This document shows positions 52,573 to 63,540 of a DNA stretch of 64,000 nt, piece after piece; within the stretch, counting starts at the first letter, position 1; each line of letters begins with the position of its first letter. The stretch is from NCBI GenBank assembly GCA_000733355.1, contig JNVV01000024.1, positions 27,145 through 91,144 of the forward strand, written 5' to 3'. The notes under the pieces are model-generated. The model was not told where the DNA came from, ran no database searches, and was given only the letters and a program-made list of their open reading frames with translations. The position numbers and the translations under genes are program-made. The stretch comes from Falciphora oryzae (lineage: Eukaryota; Ascomycota; Sordariomycetes; Magnaporthales; Magnaporthaceae).

Positions 52573-54950
52573 ATGTCGTCCGAGGATTCCCAGCAGAACG
52601 GCACGAACCCTGTGTCGGGCGACAAGGGTCCCGGCACCGGTTTCTTGGACCTCCTCCCCATTCCCCCCGACACCCAGCCGGTGACGGATCCAGAACGTAC
52701 AGAAATCTCTAACTCGCTCCACCAAGACGCCACTCTTTCTCACGCCCTGGCCACAGATGACCACCAGGACAAGGGTCTGCTCCAGAAGGGCCACCAGCAG
52801 ACCGAGGTTGCCGACCTGGGATGGAACGAGAAGAAGCAGGACATTGCCGAGCCCTTGATGGGCGGCATGTCGAACGAGGAGTTGTGGGTGCTCGTTCGGC
52901 GCTTCAACAAGGTGAGCATGCAACCTAGAACAGGAACAGGAACGAGAAGAGCCAAAAGCTAACAGAAACTGCACTCGCAGCAAATGTACCACGTCGAATC
53001 GGTCCCATATGCGGTCCCAGGAAACTTGGACCTGAACGTGGCCGACGAGGAAGAGTTTTCGCCCGACAAGCTGCGCATCAATCTCGAGCGGCTCTACACC
53101 ACCGTCATTGTCGGGGTCCTGGCCGCCGTCAAGCATGTCGCCCGCCTTCGTTCTTGGAGGGAAACGAGGCGAACCACCTGTTTCTGTGTCGTGAGCACTC
53201 GGTCACCCTGGGGGTGGAAATTGGTGTCTCTCTGCTAACGCTTCTCGCCGTGCAAGGCCTACTTTATCGTATGGGCATTCGACTTCCTTGTCCCTCTGCT
53301 GACCACAACCGTCCTTGTACTGGTCGCCTACGAGCCATCCCGCGCCTTCCTCTTCCCGCCCGCCCCCATGGCCCTGGTCAGCAGCCGATCCGGTGGCGTG
53401 CAGAAGCCCAAGTCTGGGGTGCTGGGAAGTCATGACAGCACAACCGGTGCTCCCGAGAACTACAAGGGCGAGGCTGTCGAGCAGGAGGCTAGCAACTTCG
53501 TGAACGGCATAGCGTCTGTAGCCCTCAGTAGCGCCGTAGGTAAGCACCCACAAGACGAGCCTGCGGCGGACGAAAGCAATCTCGTGGACGATGCCGGCCC
53601 AGACCCTACTGCCATTGCCGTTGGCGCGGCAGACGCCAAGGGAAATGCAGCCGGCGACAAGCCGCACGGGGGCAAAGACAAGACCAAGGCCCCAATGGAG
53701 ACAGCAATGTGGACAAAGATGCGACCCATCATGCATGGCATCGCCGATGTCGCCGACACGTGGGAACGGTTTGCCAAGTAAGCAACTCTCGCCCTTGTTT
53801 TTCGTCATCTGCCTTGGCTACTTGATGCCTTTGAATCCGTTAACGGGCCGTCTAATATTGCAGCGCGCTATCACCGACACCCCCCTTCCCCCAAGAGACC
53901 TACCGCCTTCGAATCGCCACCCTCGTCATCCCGCTCGTAGCCACCTCGCTCATGGTATCGTCCTACGTGCTCGTCAAGGCGATCATGGCCGGCGTCGGCT
54001 TCGCCTTCTTCGGCGACCCCATCATCACGCGCGGCCTCAACTGGCTGAACCGCACGGTCCCCAACTGGCAGCAGCTGATCGAGCCGCGCAACACGGTGCT
54101 CAAGGGCGTGCCGACCAACGCGCAGCTCACCATCACGCTGCTGCGCATCGGCGAGGCCAACCGCGCCCCGATCCCCCCGCCGCCGCGCGTGTCGGAAGCG
54201 CCCCCAGACGAGCCCGCCGAGGTGACGGACTCGCAGCTGCGCGCCACGGGCGCCGAGCCGCCCCTCAACGCCACGGACGCCGATCTCGACGCGGCCATGC
54301 GCCACGACCCGACCACCAAGTACGAGACGGGCGGGGCCGACATCGACGCGGCCAAGGACGCCAAACACGGGAAGAAGGGCAGCCGCATCCTCGGCTTCTT
54401 CAAGGGCACGTCAAAGGGCGGCGTCAAGACGGCCATCGGGACAGACACGGTGCGCGCAAAGGTGCTGGGGTCGCGCCACGCCAAGGAGAGGCTCGGCGTC
54501 GTCCCGCCCAAGAAGGGCGACGCGGATGTCGCGTCGGGCCCCGTCGAGTTCAAGGCACGCCACGGCGGCAAAAAGGGGCACGTCTACCTCGGCACCGCGG
54601 CGACGCCTGCGGTCGTGGCGTTCAGCACCGAGACGCATGACGACTTGGCCACAGAGGTAACCGGAAGCGGCGTCAAGAGGCAGGAGGTGCACCCGCAGGG
54701 CGAGGACAAGCGTACGGTTCACGCCATGTGGAGCGTGGCCGTTGCTGACATTGTGGAACTCAAGAAGTTTGGCGGGTACGGGTGGAAGGCTAAGCTTCTC
54801 GTCGGCTGGTCACTGGAGCGCAAGGTTGAGGACGGGCTTGAGATCAAGACCACGGATGGCAAGACCTACCGGATCACGGCGTGCCCGCTGAGGGACGAGC
54901 TGTTTAACCGTTTGATTGCCATGGGTGGGCAGAAGTGGGAGGCTTGGTAA
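52573..54950 (+). CDS. DUF3292 membrane protein, 718 aa
   Basis: Exons 52573-52911, 52981-53190, 53257-53777 and 53864-54950; donors GTGAGC, GTGAGC and GTAAGC; 719 codons in frame. An N-terminal polar region is followed by NEELWVLVRRFNKQMYHVESVP and DLNVADEEEFSPDKLR, typical of DUF3292. Two membrane regions follow: YFIVWAFDFLVPLLTTTVLVLVAY (about residue 185) and IATLVIPLVATSLMVSSYVLV with GVGFAFFGDPIITRGLNWLN. VPTNAQLTITLLRIGEAN is another family block. The C-terminal 100 residues (VADIVELKKFGGYGWKAK to NRLIAMGGQKWEAW) look like a GRAM/PH-type lipid-binding fold. DUF3292 proteins are conserved in Pezizomycotina; a role at organelle membranes is inference only. Confidence 0.88.
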
Positions 54951-56461
54951 CTCATGCTCAAGCTTGTGGCAGAGTCATGAAGGAGTTTTGTTTGGGTTTT
55001 CGGTCAGTTCAAGGAGGGCCTGGGTGGTCCAGAAAGTGATACACATTGCTCCTAAGAATTGTTGACGGTGTCTCCCCCGTCCGTTCGGTCTCGTCATAAA
55101 CATTCATTCTTGACCATGCGTTTGGAGGTGCTTGTTCGTGCCAGTCCCGCCGGTCCACTGAAGTGTTATTGCTCGCCTGGCTTCCGCTACATCCTGGACG
55201 TTTGGAAGCATGATTTCATTCTACAACATTGGTAAGGGGAGATATAGTCATATGTTCCTGTCACATCTCCGAAATACTGATGACTGTTTTGTCTGGAAAG
55301 CGGCCAGTGCCCCGCCTAGGGTCGATTATTAGACCAAGATCTCGATGAGATCTATTTAAGAGACACCAGTCCCTACCGAATAACCTTTGATAAATAGGGC
55401 CGGATTCATGTCATTACGCACCCGACTACCTATTTACCTATATATATGCTTCCTTTATTACTTATCCTGTGGACCGTCATGGGGCCCCGTGCCGGCCATG
55501 GGCACAACCATGACTTCGAAGACAAATAAAGCCGGACGCGAGGCACACGAGATCGATTCCCAGCAGAACTCCATCACTAGCAGCCCGCAGCTTTTGATTT
55601 TCTGCAGGGACCCGCTGCTAAAGATCATCAGGTATGAAAACATCATCCCGCGCGAGGAGCGTCTCGTCTGCACAAGATTCAACAAAATATCGCAAGTGAG
55701 CATTTGGCTCCTGCAGTCGCGGTCCGCCCTACCAGAGGCTCACTGGACCGCTTCGCAAAAATCTCGTCCCATCCAGTGGTATGGAGAGGCGCCCGGGATG
55801 CCCAGGTCAGGACCTTCATCCTTGTGCTGGAGGCCTGGGATTTAATTAGCGCTTACCAGGCTAGGCAGGAGGCCTGGGGGCATATCCTGCCGTCACGGCA
55901 TCGCCTACCGCCTGGTAAACGATTAGGCTTAGCCCATTTCTTACTCCTGATCGTGACCCCGGCAACCTTATTTTTCCGTTCCCATTTCTTATCCATCTCT
56001 TTTGCCGGAACCTTTCGCTTATCACCAAGGGACACACTATGTTACCATGAACCTTGCGCTTGGCTATCTCTCCCCGCACTTAGGGTTCAACGTTCCGTAG
56101 GACCCATCACTCTAGTTAGGCTTCTAGAAATGCAGTGTGACCGTTGAAACAACGACGCCGTTGAAACTATAACCAAGGTTTCAACGGCCAGGTCAGATCC
56201 TATCTCCGGCACCCTGCCTTCACGTGTATAAAGCTCCAGTCGGTTTCCAGCTATGGAGGAAATTTAACAATCACTTCTGAACCACTACGCACTTTCCCTC
56301 TCACCTTCTCAAGCAAGTCTGTTGCAATCTACCGAACAAGGTCTGTCGAAGCAAGCAGAGAAACACCTCGTTCGACCATCGCCACTGCCGCTTGTCGTCC
56401 TCAAATCAAGCCAGACCCGTTGCCATGGCATCCAACGCTCGCCGTAATTACCACCAAGACC
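54951..56461. other. Intergenic; possible short ORF 55387-55845
   Basis: About 1.5 kb. A plus-strand frame 55387-55845 has a hydrophobic start (LPIYLYICFLYYL) and an internal GTGAGC donor-like site at 55695, but no recognised domain and no convincing second exon. I do not call it. A cluster of CCGTTGAAAC motifs lies at 56141-56188. Confidence 0.4.
56141..56188. promoter_or_regulatory. CCGTTGAAAC direct and inverted repeats
   Basis: CCGTTGAAAC occurs at 56141-56150 and 56159-56168 (18-bp spacing), and its exact inverse GTTTCAACGG at 56179-56188, about 275-320 bp upstream of the start at 56462. This triple arrangement suggests a transcription-factor site cluster, or a small foldback. No factor is assigned. 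Confidence 0.4.
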
Positions 56462-57556
56462 ATGCAGTACCAGCCCAAGCCCCGCTGGACAGACTGGCAA
56501 GATGGAGACATCGCCTTCCTGCGCTCACACCAGAGCTTCACAGACGAGGAGTACAACACCCTAATTGGCAAGGGACCAGGCCGCATCGCCATCGGCGCGA
56601 CCTGCCACCCCGTCATCATCATCAAGCGGTGCCCGGACCAGAAGCGGTCCATCATCACGACCGTGTCGGCCTACGCGTCAGAGGAGAGGCGGCACCTCCC
56701 TCCCTGGCAGCAGGCGGCCCACAGGGGCAAGAGGCAGCAGGACTTTCGCGCGTTCCTGGGCTCGCAGCTCCCACCCAACTCCGGCCGCGAGGCCCTGACG
56801 CTCGAGGCGCCGCACATGAGGATGCCCAAGCCGCAGGCGTCGTGGGTGTACGTCCAGAACGTCTCGGTTGTGCCCGACTCGGTGCTGGGCACCTTCCACA
56901 AGTCGCCGATGCACCTGCGTGTGGGCAAAGAGAGCCTCGAGGACCTGCTCGGCCACATGGCCGAAAGCTGCAGCACGATGGGGTGGTGCCTGAAGGCGGT
57001 GGAGCCCAAGGAAAAGAGGGCGGATGGTGAAAGTGCCCCCGTCGCCATCGACATACTAAGGACCCTCCCAGCCGCCAACATCACAGTCGCCGAAAGGACC
57101 AAGGCTTGGGACGCGCCCAACTGGCGCGGCACGACATGGTCGATGGTCGCTGCCAGGAAACAGGAGTCATCATCCTCCTCCTCCTCTGCATCATCACCAT
57201 CGTCTCTCTCTTCCTCCTACTCCTCCACAAGCTCGGCCGCCTCCTCCACCGCCACCACCACCTCGGAGACCGAACCAACCGGCTCAGAGCTTCCGCCGCC
57301 CACTACCAAGCCAAATTATAAGGCAGAGTGGTCCGCGATTGTCAAGGCCCCATCAAAGGCCCCTACTACCATCACTGCTGCCACCACCACCACCTCTACC
57401 ACCCTCCTTGCAGCTGCCGCCACCACAGCTGCCACCGCCACCACCCTCCCAGCACCCTCCTGTGTCTCGATCGCGGGGAGCAAGGCCCAGCCACAGCCTC
57501 CTCCCCAGGAGGCGAATAAGGACAGACTGGTGCTGCGCAGAAACTTCAAGCACTGA
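56462..57556 (+). CDS. Conserved fungal hypothetical protein, Ser/Thr/Ala-rich C-terminus, 364 aa
   Basis: Single exon from ATG 56462 (MQYQPKPRWTDWQDGDIAFL). The frame is open a little upstream, but only with a non-ATG start. The N-terminal 200 residues are globular, with CHPVIIIKRCPDQKRSIITT, VSAYASEERRHLPPWQQAA, FRAFLGSQLPP and ASWVYVQNVSVVPDSVLGTF. This layout matches a family of uncharacterised ascomycete proteins as I recall it; no function is known. From about residue 235 it becomes Ser-, then Thr/Ala-rich low complexity (SSSSSSSASSPSSLSSSYSS), ending RLVLRRNFKH. Cytosolic or nuclear; no leader or helix. Confidence 0.75.
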   Translation: MQYQPKPRWTDWQDGDIAFLRSHQSFTDEEYNTLIGKGPGRIAIGATCHPVIIIKRCPDQKRSIITTVSAYASEERRHLPPWQQAAHRGKRQQDFRAFLGSQLPPNSGREALTLEAPHMRMPKPQASWVYVQNVSVVPDSVLGTFHKSPMHLRVGKESLEDLLGHMAESCSTMGWCLKAVEPKEKRADGESAPVAIDILRTLPAANITVAERTKAWDAPNWRGTTWSMVAARKQESSSSSSSASSPSSLSSSYSSTSSAASSTATTTSETEPTGSELPPPTTKPNYKAEWSAIVKAPSKAPTTITAATTTTSTTLLAAAATTAATATTLPAPSCVSIAGSKAQPQPPPQEANKDRLVLRRNFKH

Positions 57557-58038
57557 TAGTGCGCGGGGCATCCTCGGCAAGAGGATTTGACATGATGGGA
57601 ACACTAGCAATGCATTTTTGACCTTGGCGGAAGCTCTTCTTGTGCTGGTGTTTTTTTTGTCCGATCATATAGATACGAAGCATGTTCCGATATCCTTTGC
57701 TTTCCTGTTTTTGCTGGTGCGCTTTGTGCCGTTGAGGTTGGATTTCGAGGGGAGGGTTAGGTTTTCTTTTCCTGTTGTTCTCGAAGGGATAACTGGCATT
57801 TTTGAGTCGTCGAATTTGGAGTCGTGGTGGAAATTTGGACCAATTTTTTTTTTTTTTTTTTTTTGCTTGGCCTCGTCAAACAAGAAGATAGTGATTGTCA
57901 ATGAAACAAACTTTTGGGTGTTGCCGCTGCTCTCGCCTCTTCAATGACCATTCCCAACCTTTTTACAGTCCTCGAGCGCTCGGGGAAAAAAAGGACCGGG
58001 AAACAAAGAAACCACAAGGAAAGACGTTCACTGCCAAC
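57557..58038. other. Convergent 3' region with T tract
   Basis: Contains an uninterrupted run of about 22 T (57843-57864); otherwise nothing. Confidence 0.6.
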
Positions 58039-60143
58039 TCAGACCCTGCACAGCCTCCCATTCTGCGTCTGCGTCCCCTGCTCCCCGTCCCTAACCTCCC
58101 AGCCCTCGCTGCCGACCCCCGTCGTGACGTAAAACACCCCGCTCGGATCCCACTTTCTTTTGATCCCCAGCAGGCGCGGGTACTGCGCGCCGTAGTAGCT
58201 CGCCTGCCAGTCCGGCTCGACGGGCGTGCCCTCGTTCAGGTACGACCCGCCGCCCTCGCTGGCGGGCGCGGCGTCCCTCCAGCGCTTCATCAGAACATCC
58301 ACGAGCTTCCTGTTCGCGGCCCCGACCTGCTCCGCGCTCGCGTCGTCGGCGAGCGGCAGCGCCGCGATCAGGAACGCCACCGCCTCGCGCCACGCCGAGC
58401 CGACGCCGTTGTCGACGCCGGACCGGTTCCGCGGCGCCTGGTGGTAGCCACCCCAGACGCGGCCGGTGCTCTCCTCGGCGTGCGTGCGCAGCGCCTCGAA
58501 GGTCCTGTTGAACTTGGCCGGGTCCTCGAACCCGGAGCGCGGGAAGAGCCGGTTCGCGGGGACGACGAGGCCGCCGACCGTCTCGTTGCCCCAGCTGTCG
58601 TGATACGCCGGGTAAAAGGCGTCGAACGCTTTCGTCCGCGGCGCAAAGCCCGGCAGGCGCAGCTCGTCGCGGATCTTGGCAAAGAACGGCTTGACCAGGG
58701 CGTCGAACGACGCGAGTGTGTGGTTGGGCGCCCAAAAGGGCACGATCTCGAGGCGCAGGCGCCCCCCGCCGTCGTTGTACAGCCAAAAGTACGAGTACGT
58801 GCCGGCATCTGCCCACTCGACAAACCGCTCGAAGAAGGCGCGCACGCCGGCCCAGAAGGCGTCCGGGGTCGCCTCGACGACGCCCGACGGGGAGTAGGTG
58901 CTGATGTTGAACCAGGACGTCACGACGGGGACGCGCGGGTGCGCGCGCACGACGGCCGACGTGACCACGCCGTAGGTGCCGCCGCCGCCGCCGCGCAGCG
59001 CCCAGAACAGGTCCGCGTTGCTGGCGGGCGAGGCCGTGACGAAGCGCCCGTCGGCCGTCACCACCTCGAGCGCCATGACGTGGTCGGCCGCCATGCCGTG
59101 CAGGCCCGACATGGGCGTGTGCCCGCCGCCTTGGAGGTAGCCGCCCGTGAAGCCGACGCTCTGTTGGTCGCCCAAGTTAGCATTTCAGCTTCGACAGTCG
59201 CACCGGTTCTCCTGGGCTATTACTCGCCTCGCAAATCCCCCCAGAAACGGTAACCCCATTCCTGTCCGCCGCGCGGTAGATCTCGCGGACCGTCACGCCC
59301 GCGCCGACCTTGAACGCGGGCCCCTCGTAGCCGTTGCCCGGGCTGCTATACCCGGGCAGGAACTCGACGTCTTTGAGGTGATGCGTCCACACGGCCAGCG
59401 CGCCGGCGCCGCTCGACTTGCCCAGGTAGCAGTGGCCCGTGTTCTTGACGACGAGCCGCACGTTAGCGTTGCGCGCAAAGTTGACGGCCAGCTGTACCTG
59501 CGCCACCGTGCTGACGTTGACCGCGTACGCCGGGTAGCCGCCCAGCGTGCAGCCGTCCTTGGTCGGCATGCTGCTGCCGCTGAGGGTCGGCATGCACGTC
59601 CGGCCCTGCCAGAGGGGCCACATGATGGACGTCGGGTCCGCCTCGCTGCGTTTTCGCCATGTATTAGCTTCTAACTAGCCGGCGGTATGATGGAGGCCTA
59701 TCGCAAGACAGTTCTACCTACTGGAAATATGGGTTCGTCCAGTTGGCAACCACAGCGGCACACTTCTCCGCATCGAATTTTCCCCAATCCCGATGGCAGG
59801 GCGCGGCAATAGGAACAGTCGGGATGAGTGCGCCGCCAAGAGCACTATCTAGTGCGTCCCAGGCGCTCTGGGCCGGCCAGGAGTCGGCGCCCGGAAACGC
59901 CCTGCACTGGTCGGCCTCGAGCACCGGGGCCGGGTTACCCTGGTGCTCAAAGTCCAGCAGCGACGCGTGCCGGCCACCGAATCTCGCGACGTCTTCGGCT
60001 CGGAGCTGGACTGTCTCGTACCGGAACAGGGGTGTCCCCGCGCTGGACGTGCCGGCGGCGACAGCGGCGAGCACAGCGGACGCTGTGTGTTGGAGACATA
60101 GCACCGCAGTCAAAGCACCGCGCACCCTCTGTGTGTATGGCAT
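58039..60143 (-). CDS. Secreted FAD-linked oxidoreductase (BBE type), 653 aa
   Basis: Exons complement(59722-60143), (59228-59645) and (58039-59160), 654 codons. Intron 1 is GTAGGT...CGCAG; intron 2 is apparently GC-AG (GCGAGT...AACAG), the only choice that keeps GGICE|SVGFTGGYLQGGG in frame. Signal peptide region RGALTAVLCLQHTASAVLAAVAAG. FAD-binding type-4 domain: LVVKNTGHCYLGKSSGAGAL, AFKVGAGVTVREIY and VSGGIC, with His and Cys where bicovalent flavin attachment occurs in the BBE family, then GMAADHVMALEVVTADGRFV and ALRGGGGGTYGVVTSA. A C-terminal berberine-bridge segment reads YYGAQYPRLLGIKRKWDPSGVFYV. It oxidises alcohols, sugars or alkaloid-like compounds; substrate unknown. Confidence 0.88.
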
Positions 60144-60833
60144 GATTGTACTAGGGCTATGGGGAAGCAAGCCAATACTCCAAAGGAACGGCCCGGTCTT
60201 CAGGGGCGCCGGGATGGCGCCGGCCAGTCTAATGTACCTGTGAAATGAAAGCACAACTTGCTGTCGGGCGGTAGCACAAGAGAAAAAATATATAGCCATT
60301 AGCCAGCCGTTATAGTGCATTCTTGGCCATTGCCAGCCAGGGCTCCCGCAAGCTCCGTCTATGCATTTTGCCTGGCATAATGGGGTGGCACCAGAACGGC
60401 GCCAAGGGCGGAGGGCGCAGTCGACTGAAAACGTCGCCTTGAAGGCCAGCGAATAAGGTCCAGGGCAGCAAATTAGCTGCAGCTCGTGCGTAATATTACC
60501 CCTCGCGATCGACAAGAGAAGTGCCGGTAGAAGAGAACTGGTTGTTTGCCTCCTCTCCAGCGTCTCTTCTCCGGATTTGGCCTCGGACGTCCTCCTCCAA
60601 AGAGAAAAAATGGATCTGTGAATCCAGTCTAAAATCCTATTCCAGGGCTATTTATCTGCTCAAATGTCAAGGGCAATAGATTCATCAGTTTATTATTATT
60701 AAAAATTGGGTTACCCGGCCGCCTGACACGCACACAGTGCTGCCCTGCAAGCAGAGCGCCAACATCCACGCCCGCCCTGAGCGACAGCAGAGGAGTCCCG
60801 GGTTGCTTTCTCCCAAAGTTCGACCCTCTCCAA
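60144..60833. other. Intergenic between oxidase start and GH125 stop
   Basis: Presumed promoter of the FAD oxidase. No gene seen. Confidence 0.5.
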
Positions 60834-62502
60834 TTATTGGAAGCTTTCTTTCAGAATGTCAGGTTTCCTCTCTTGCAGGTCCAGTATCATCTGCCCAAAA
60901 AGCCCGTTTGCCCACGAGAACCTGTAGCAGTGGCGAAAGAGCAGTAAAGTCAGCGGGGTGAACATGCGCGAGAAGCAGGAAGAACAGCGAGAAAAAAGTT
61001 ACGAACCATGGCCGCGTCCAGTCCGACTGGTTGTGCGCATTGACAGCTTCGTGCATCAGCCCCAGCCCATCGGTGCTGCTGACCAGCTCGCGCAGGACGC
61101 CCTTGATCTCGGCGTCGTCGTCGCTAGTCAGGATGCGCACGATGCTAGCCATAGGCCAGGCGTAGCCGGGGCCGATGTGCGGCCCGCCGACGGCGTTGAT
61201 GACGGGTCCCCTCATGAAGTATGGGTTCGAGTTGAAGCCCCTCTCGCCCAGGACGAGGGCGCGCGTGTTGCGATACAGCGGGTCGTTGCGGTCCAGGAAG
61301 CCCGAGAGCGGCGCCGACAGTAGGCTCGGGATGTTGGCGTCGTCCATGATGTTGGCGGAGCCGTAGCCGTCCACCTCGTAGGCGTAGACGTCGCCGCGGC
61401 CCGAGCGCGTCGCGTCGGGCACCACGCCGTGGCTGTTGATGGCGTTGCGCAGCGAGGCCGCCATGTCGCGCATCTCGGCCTCAAGCCCAGCCAGAGCCTG
61501 GTTGCCACTCGAGATCTTGGCCGCGATGTTGGCGGCGCGCGCCAGGTTGGCGGCGAACATCATGTTGGCAGGGATGAAGAGCTGGTAGATGGAGACGTCG
61601 TCGCTGGGGCGGAACGCCGACCGAATGAGTCCCGTGCCGTTGGCGACGGGGTTGCCGATGCCGTCGTTCGTCAGGGTCTCGCTGCCGCGCGGCGTGATGC
61701 GCGTGAAGGTGTAGGCAGACTTGAGAACGCGGCCGTCTTCACCGTACGTGCCCGTCATCATGTCCCGGGCCACCTTGAGGGTCGCGCGGACGGCGTCGGC
61801 CCAGCGGAAGCGGCCGAAGAAGGCAGCGTCGCCAGTAGCGGTGTGGTAGTCGTGCGACAGCTGCAGGAATGCGGCCAAGCTGTCGAGCTCGTACTTGCAC
61901 TCGAACACTGACGAGTTGTCGTAGCGGGGCGTGACGGTATCCTCGCGGGCTGCGTCATTCTTGGCGGGCGGGATCCCAGACTCGACGGGGGGCTGGAAGC
62001 TGTTGCAGTAAGGGGACGTCAACAGGTAGCGGGCCTGTAGGTTGATCGTGCCGCGAAACAGGCTGGCGATGCTGTCGCGGGAGTCGTTGGCCTTGAGGAG
62101 CGGCAGATACGACTGCATCTGGTTGGCCGAGTCGCGCAGCCACATGGCGTTGATGTCGCCCGTGATGATAAAGGTCAGCTCCTCGCCGGCGTTGTCAGCC
62201 GCGCTGCCGCGCCACTTGATGGCCGTGTCCAGCGTGTTGGGGAACGCGTTCTCGAAGATGCGCGCCAGGTCCGGGTCCGCGATGGCCGACCGCACGCGCG
62301 CCACGGCATCCTCGACCTCCTGCGACTTGAAGGTGCGGCACTCGACGGGCGGGCGCATGTAAGACAGTGCATAGCGGCCGGTGCTGAGCGGCTCGTGCTT
62401 CTGCTTGAAGTAGTCCACGTAGTTGGGACACTCCTGGGCCACGGCATGGCCGGCGAGCAGGAGCGCGGCCTGGGCCACGACGGCGGTTGGGGAGGAGAGC
62501 AT
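60834..62502 (-). CDS. Secreted GH125 exo-alpha-1,6-mannosidase, 527 aa
   Basis: Exons complement(61007-62502) and (60834-60921). The GTTCGT...TACAG intron gives [21 protein letters not shown], the conserved C-terminal end of the family, and a proper stop. The start at 62502 is chosen because it begins a signal peptide ([23 protein letters not shown]); an ATG 37 codons upstream would bury it. Family blocks: [34 protein letters not shown] (with the general-acid region), [51 protein letters not shown] and [15 protein letters not shown]125 removes alpha-1,6-linked mannose from N-glycan or mannan. Same strand as the neighbouring BBE oxidase but separate by 690 bp. Confidence 0.92.
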
Positions 62503-63419
62503 CCCGGCTGTGTTCTTGCGCGCCGTCTCGAGGGCCTCTTCGCCACAGGCTTGGGGGCAGCTGCGGTCAAGGCGTTGGCAAGAGGAGTCGGTCTCCAACA
62601 CCTGACGAGGCACACGAGAGGCGGGGGGCCTTTATTTATGTTGATCTAACCGAATCACGCGCCTGGGCGAGCATTAGCAGGTGAAGAAATTACACCAGCA
62701 GACCGCTTCTGGGCACGACGTCGTGTGTGTTGATTCCCGTGCCCCCGCATGGACCAGGGTGTCGTCACTCGTGGAACAGGACGGGGTGCCTTGGAATCGG
62801 CTGATCATCGGCGCTCACCCCGCAGTCTCACCTCCGCATCTTTGCCCGCTTTTGGTCGGCTGTCGGCAGAGTTCTGTTGCGGATGTTGGTCGATCGATGG
62901 TGGGCTTCTCCAAAATATTTTGCAGCCGCCAGCGCTCGTTGGAGAAGACGAAGCTTGGGTTGCATCCATGCCGCCAAACTTTTGTGTTCCTTCAGCACCA
63001 CCTGCCAAATTCGGGTGCCCCGATGCCATTAATTAACACCCGAGGGATCAACCTGCGTTGCTTTTGGTGCCACGAGTCAGCATAAAACTGGACATTGATA
63101 AACAGACGACGAGAAATCACAGGGAGACTCGAATTTATGCGAAAGCACAGGCCAGATATCTCGTCGAGGAGTACGAACCATGCTCACAGTAAATCAGAAC
63201 AAGGTCTTCCAAAACAACCCATCAATGGTCAATTTTTTCTTGGGCTCAAAGACCTAGATAGATCTTGTCGGTCGTGAAATGCACCGCGCGAAGGGGTTTA
63301 AAGATTTGCAAGACCTGCAGAGGTCTTCCTAGCCGGCAATTCCAAACAATAACAGTCAGCGCTTGAACAAAGAAAGGGAGACCGGAAAGGAGGGAGCAAA
63401 AAAAGGATACCGGTATCAC
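62503..63419. other. Intergenic, no supportable gene
   Basis: Upstream of the GH125 gene. Frames at 62681-63085 (+) lack recognisable features. Confidence 0.5.
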
Positions 63420-63424
63420 AAGCT

Positions 63425-63538
63425 CACCAGGACTCGAACCAGAGCAAAGGGTTTGATGCTTGTGGCTGCATCATGAGCCTCACCCGAGGGGCGGGGAGTG
63501 TGTGACGTGGGCTCTACCCGCTCGACCACCGGGGCTTA
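63425..63538 (-). other. tRNA-like sequence with A and B boxes, degenerate
   Basis: On the minus strand TGGTCGAGCGG (63519-63529) fits the pol III A box of class II (Ser/Leu) tRNAs, and GGTTCGAGTCC (63430-63440) fits the B box. Between them is a 6-bp hairpin TGATGC...GCATCA. The flanking 7-nt acceptor arms do not pair well and no anticodon loop with T33 is clear, so this looks like a tRNA pseudogene or tRNA-derived SINE head rather than a working gene. Confidence 0.3.
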
Positions 63539-63540
63539 CT

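Noticed and set aside
57895..59253. 452-codon plus-strand ORF opposite the FAD oxidase
   Set aside because: Antisense shadow of the oxidase exons; the translation is compositionally biased and domain-free.
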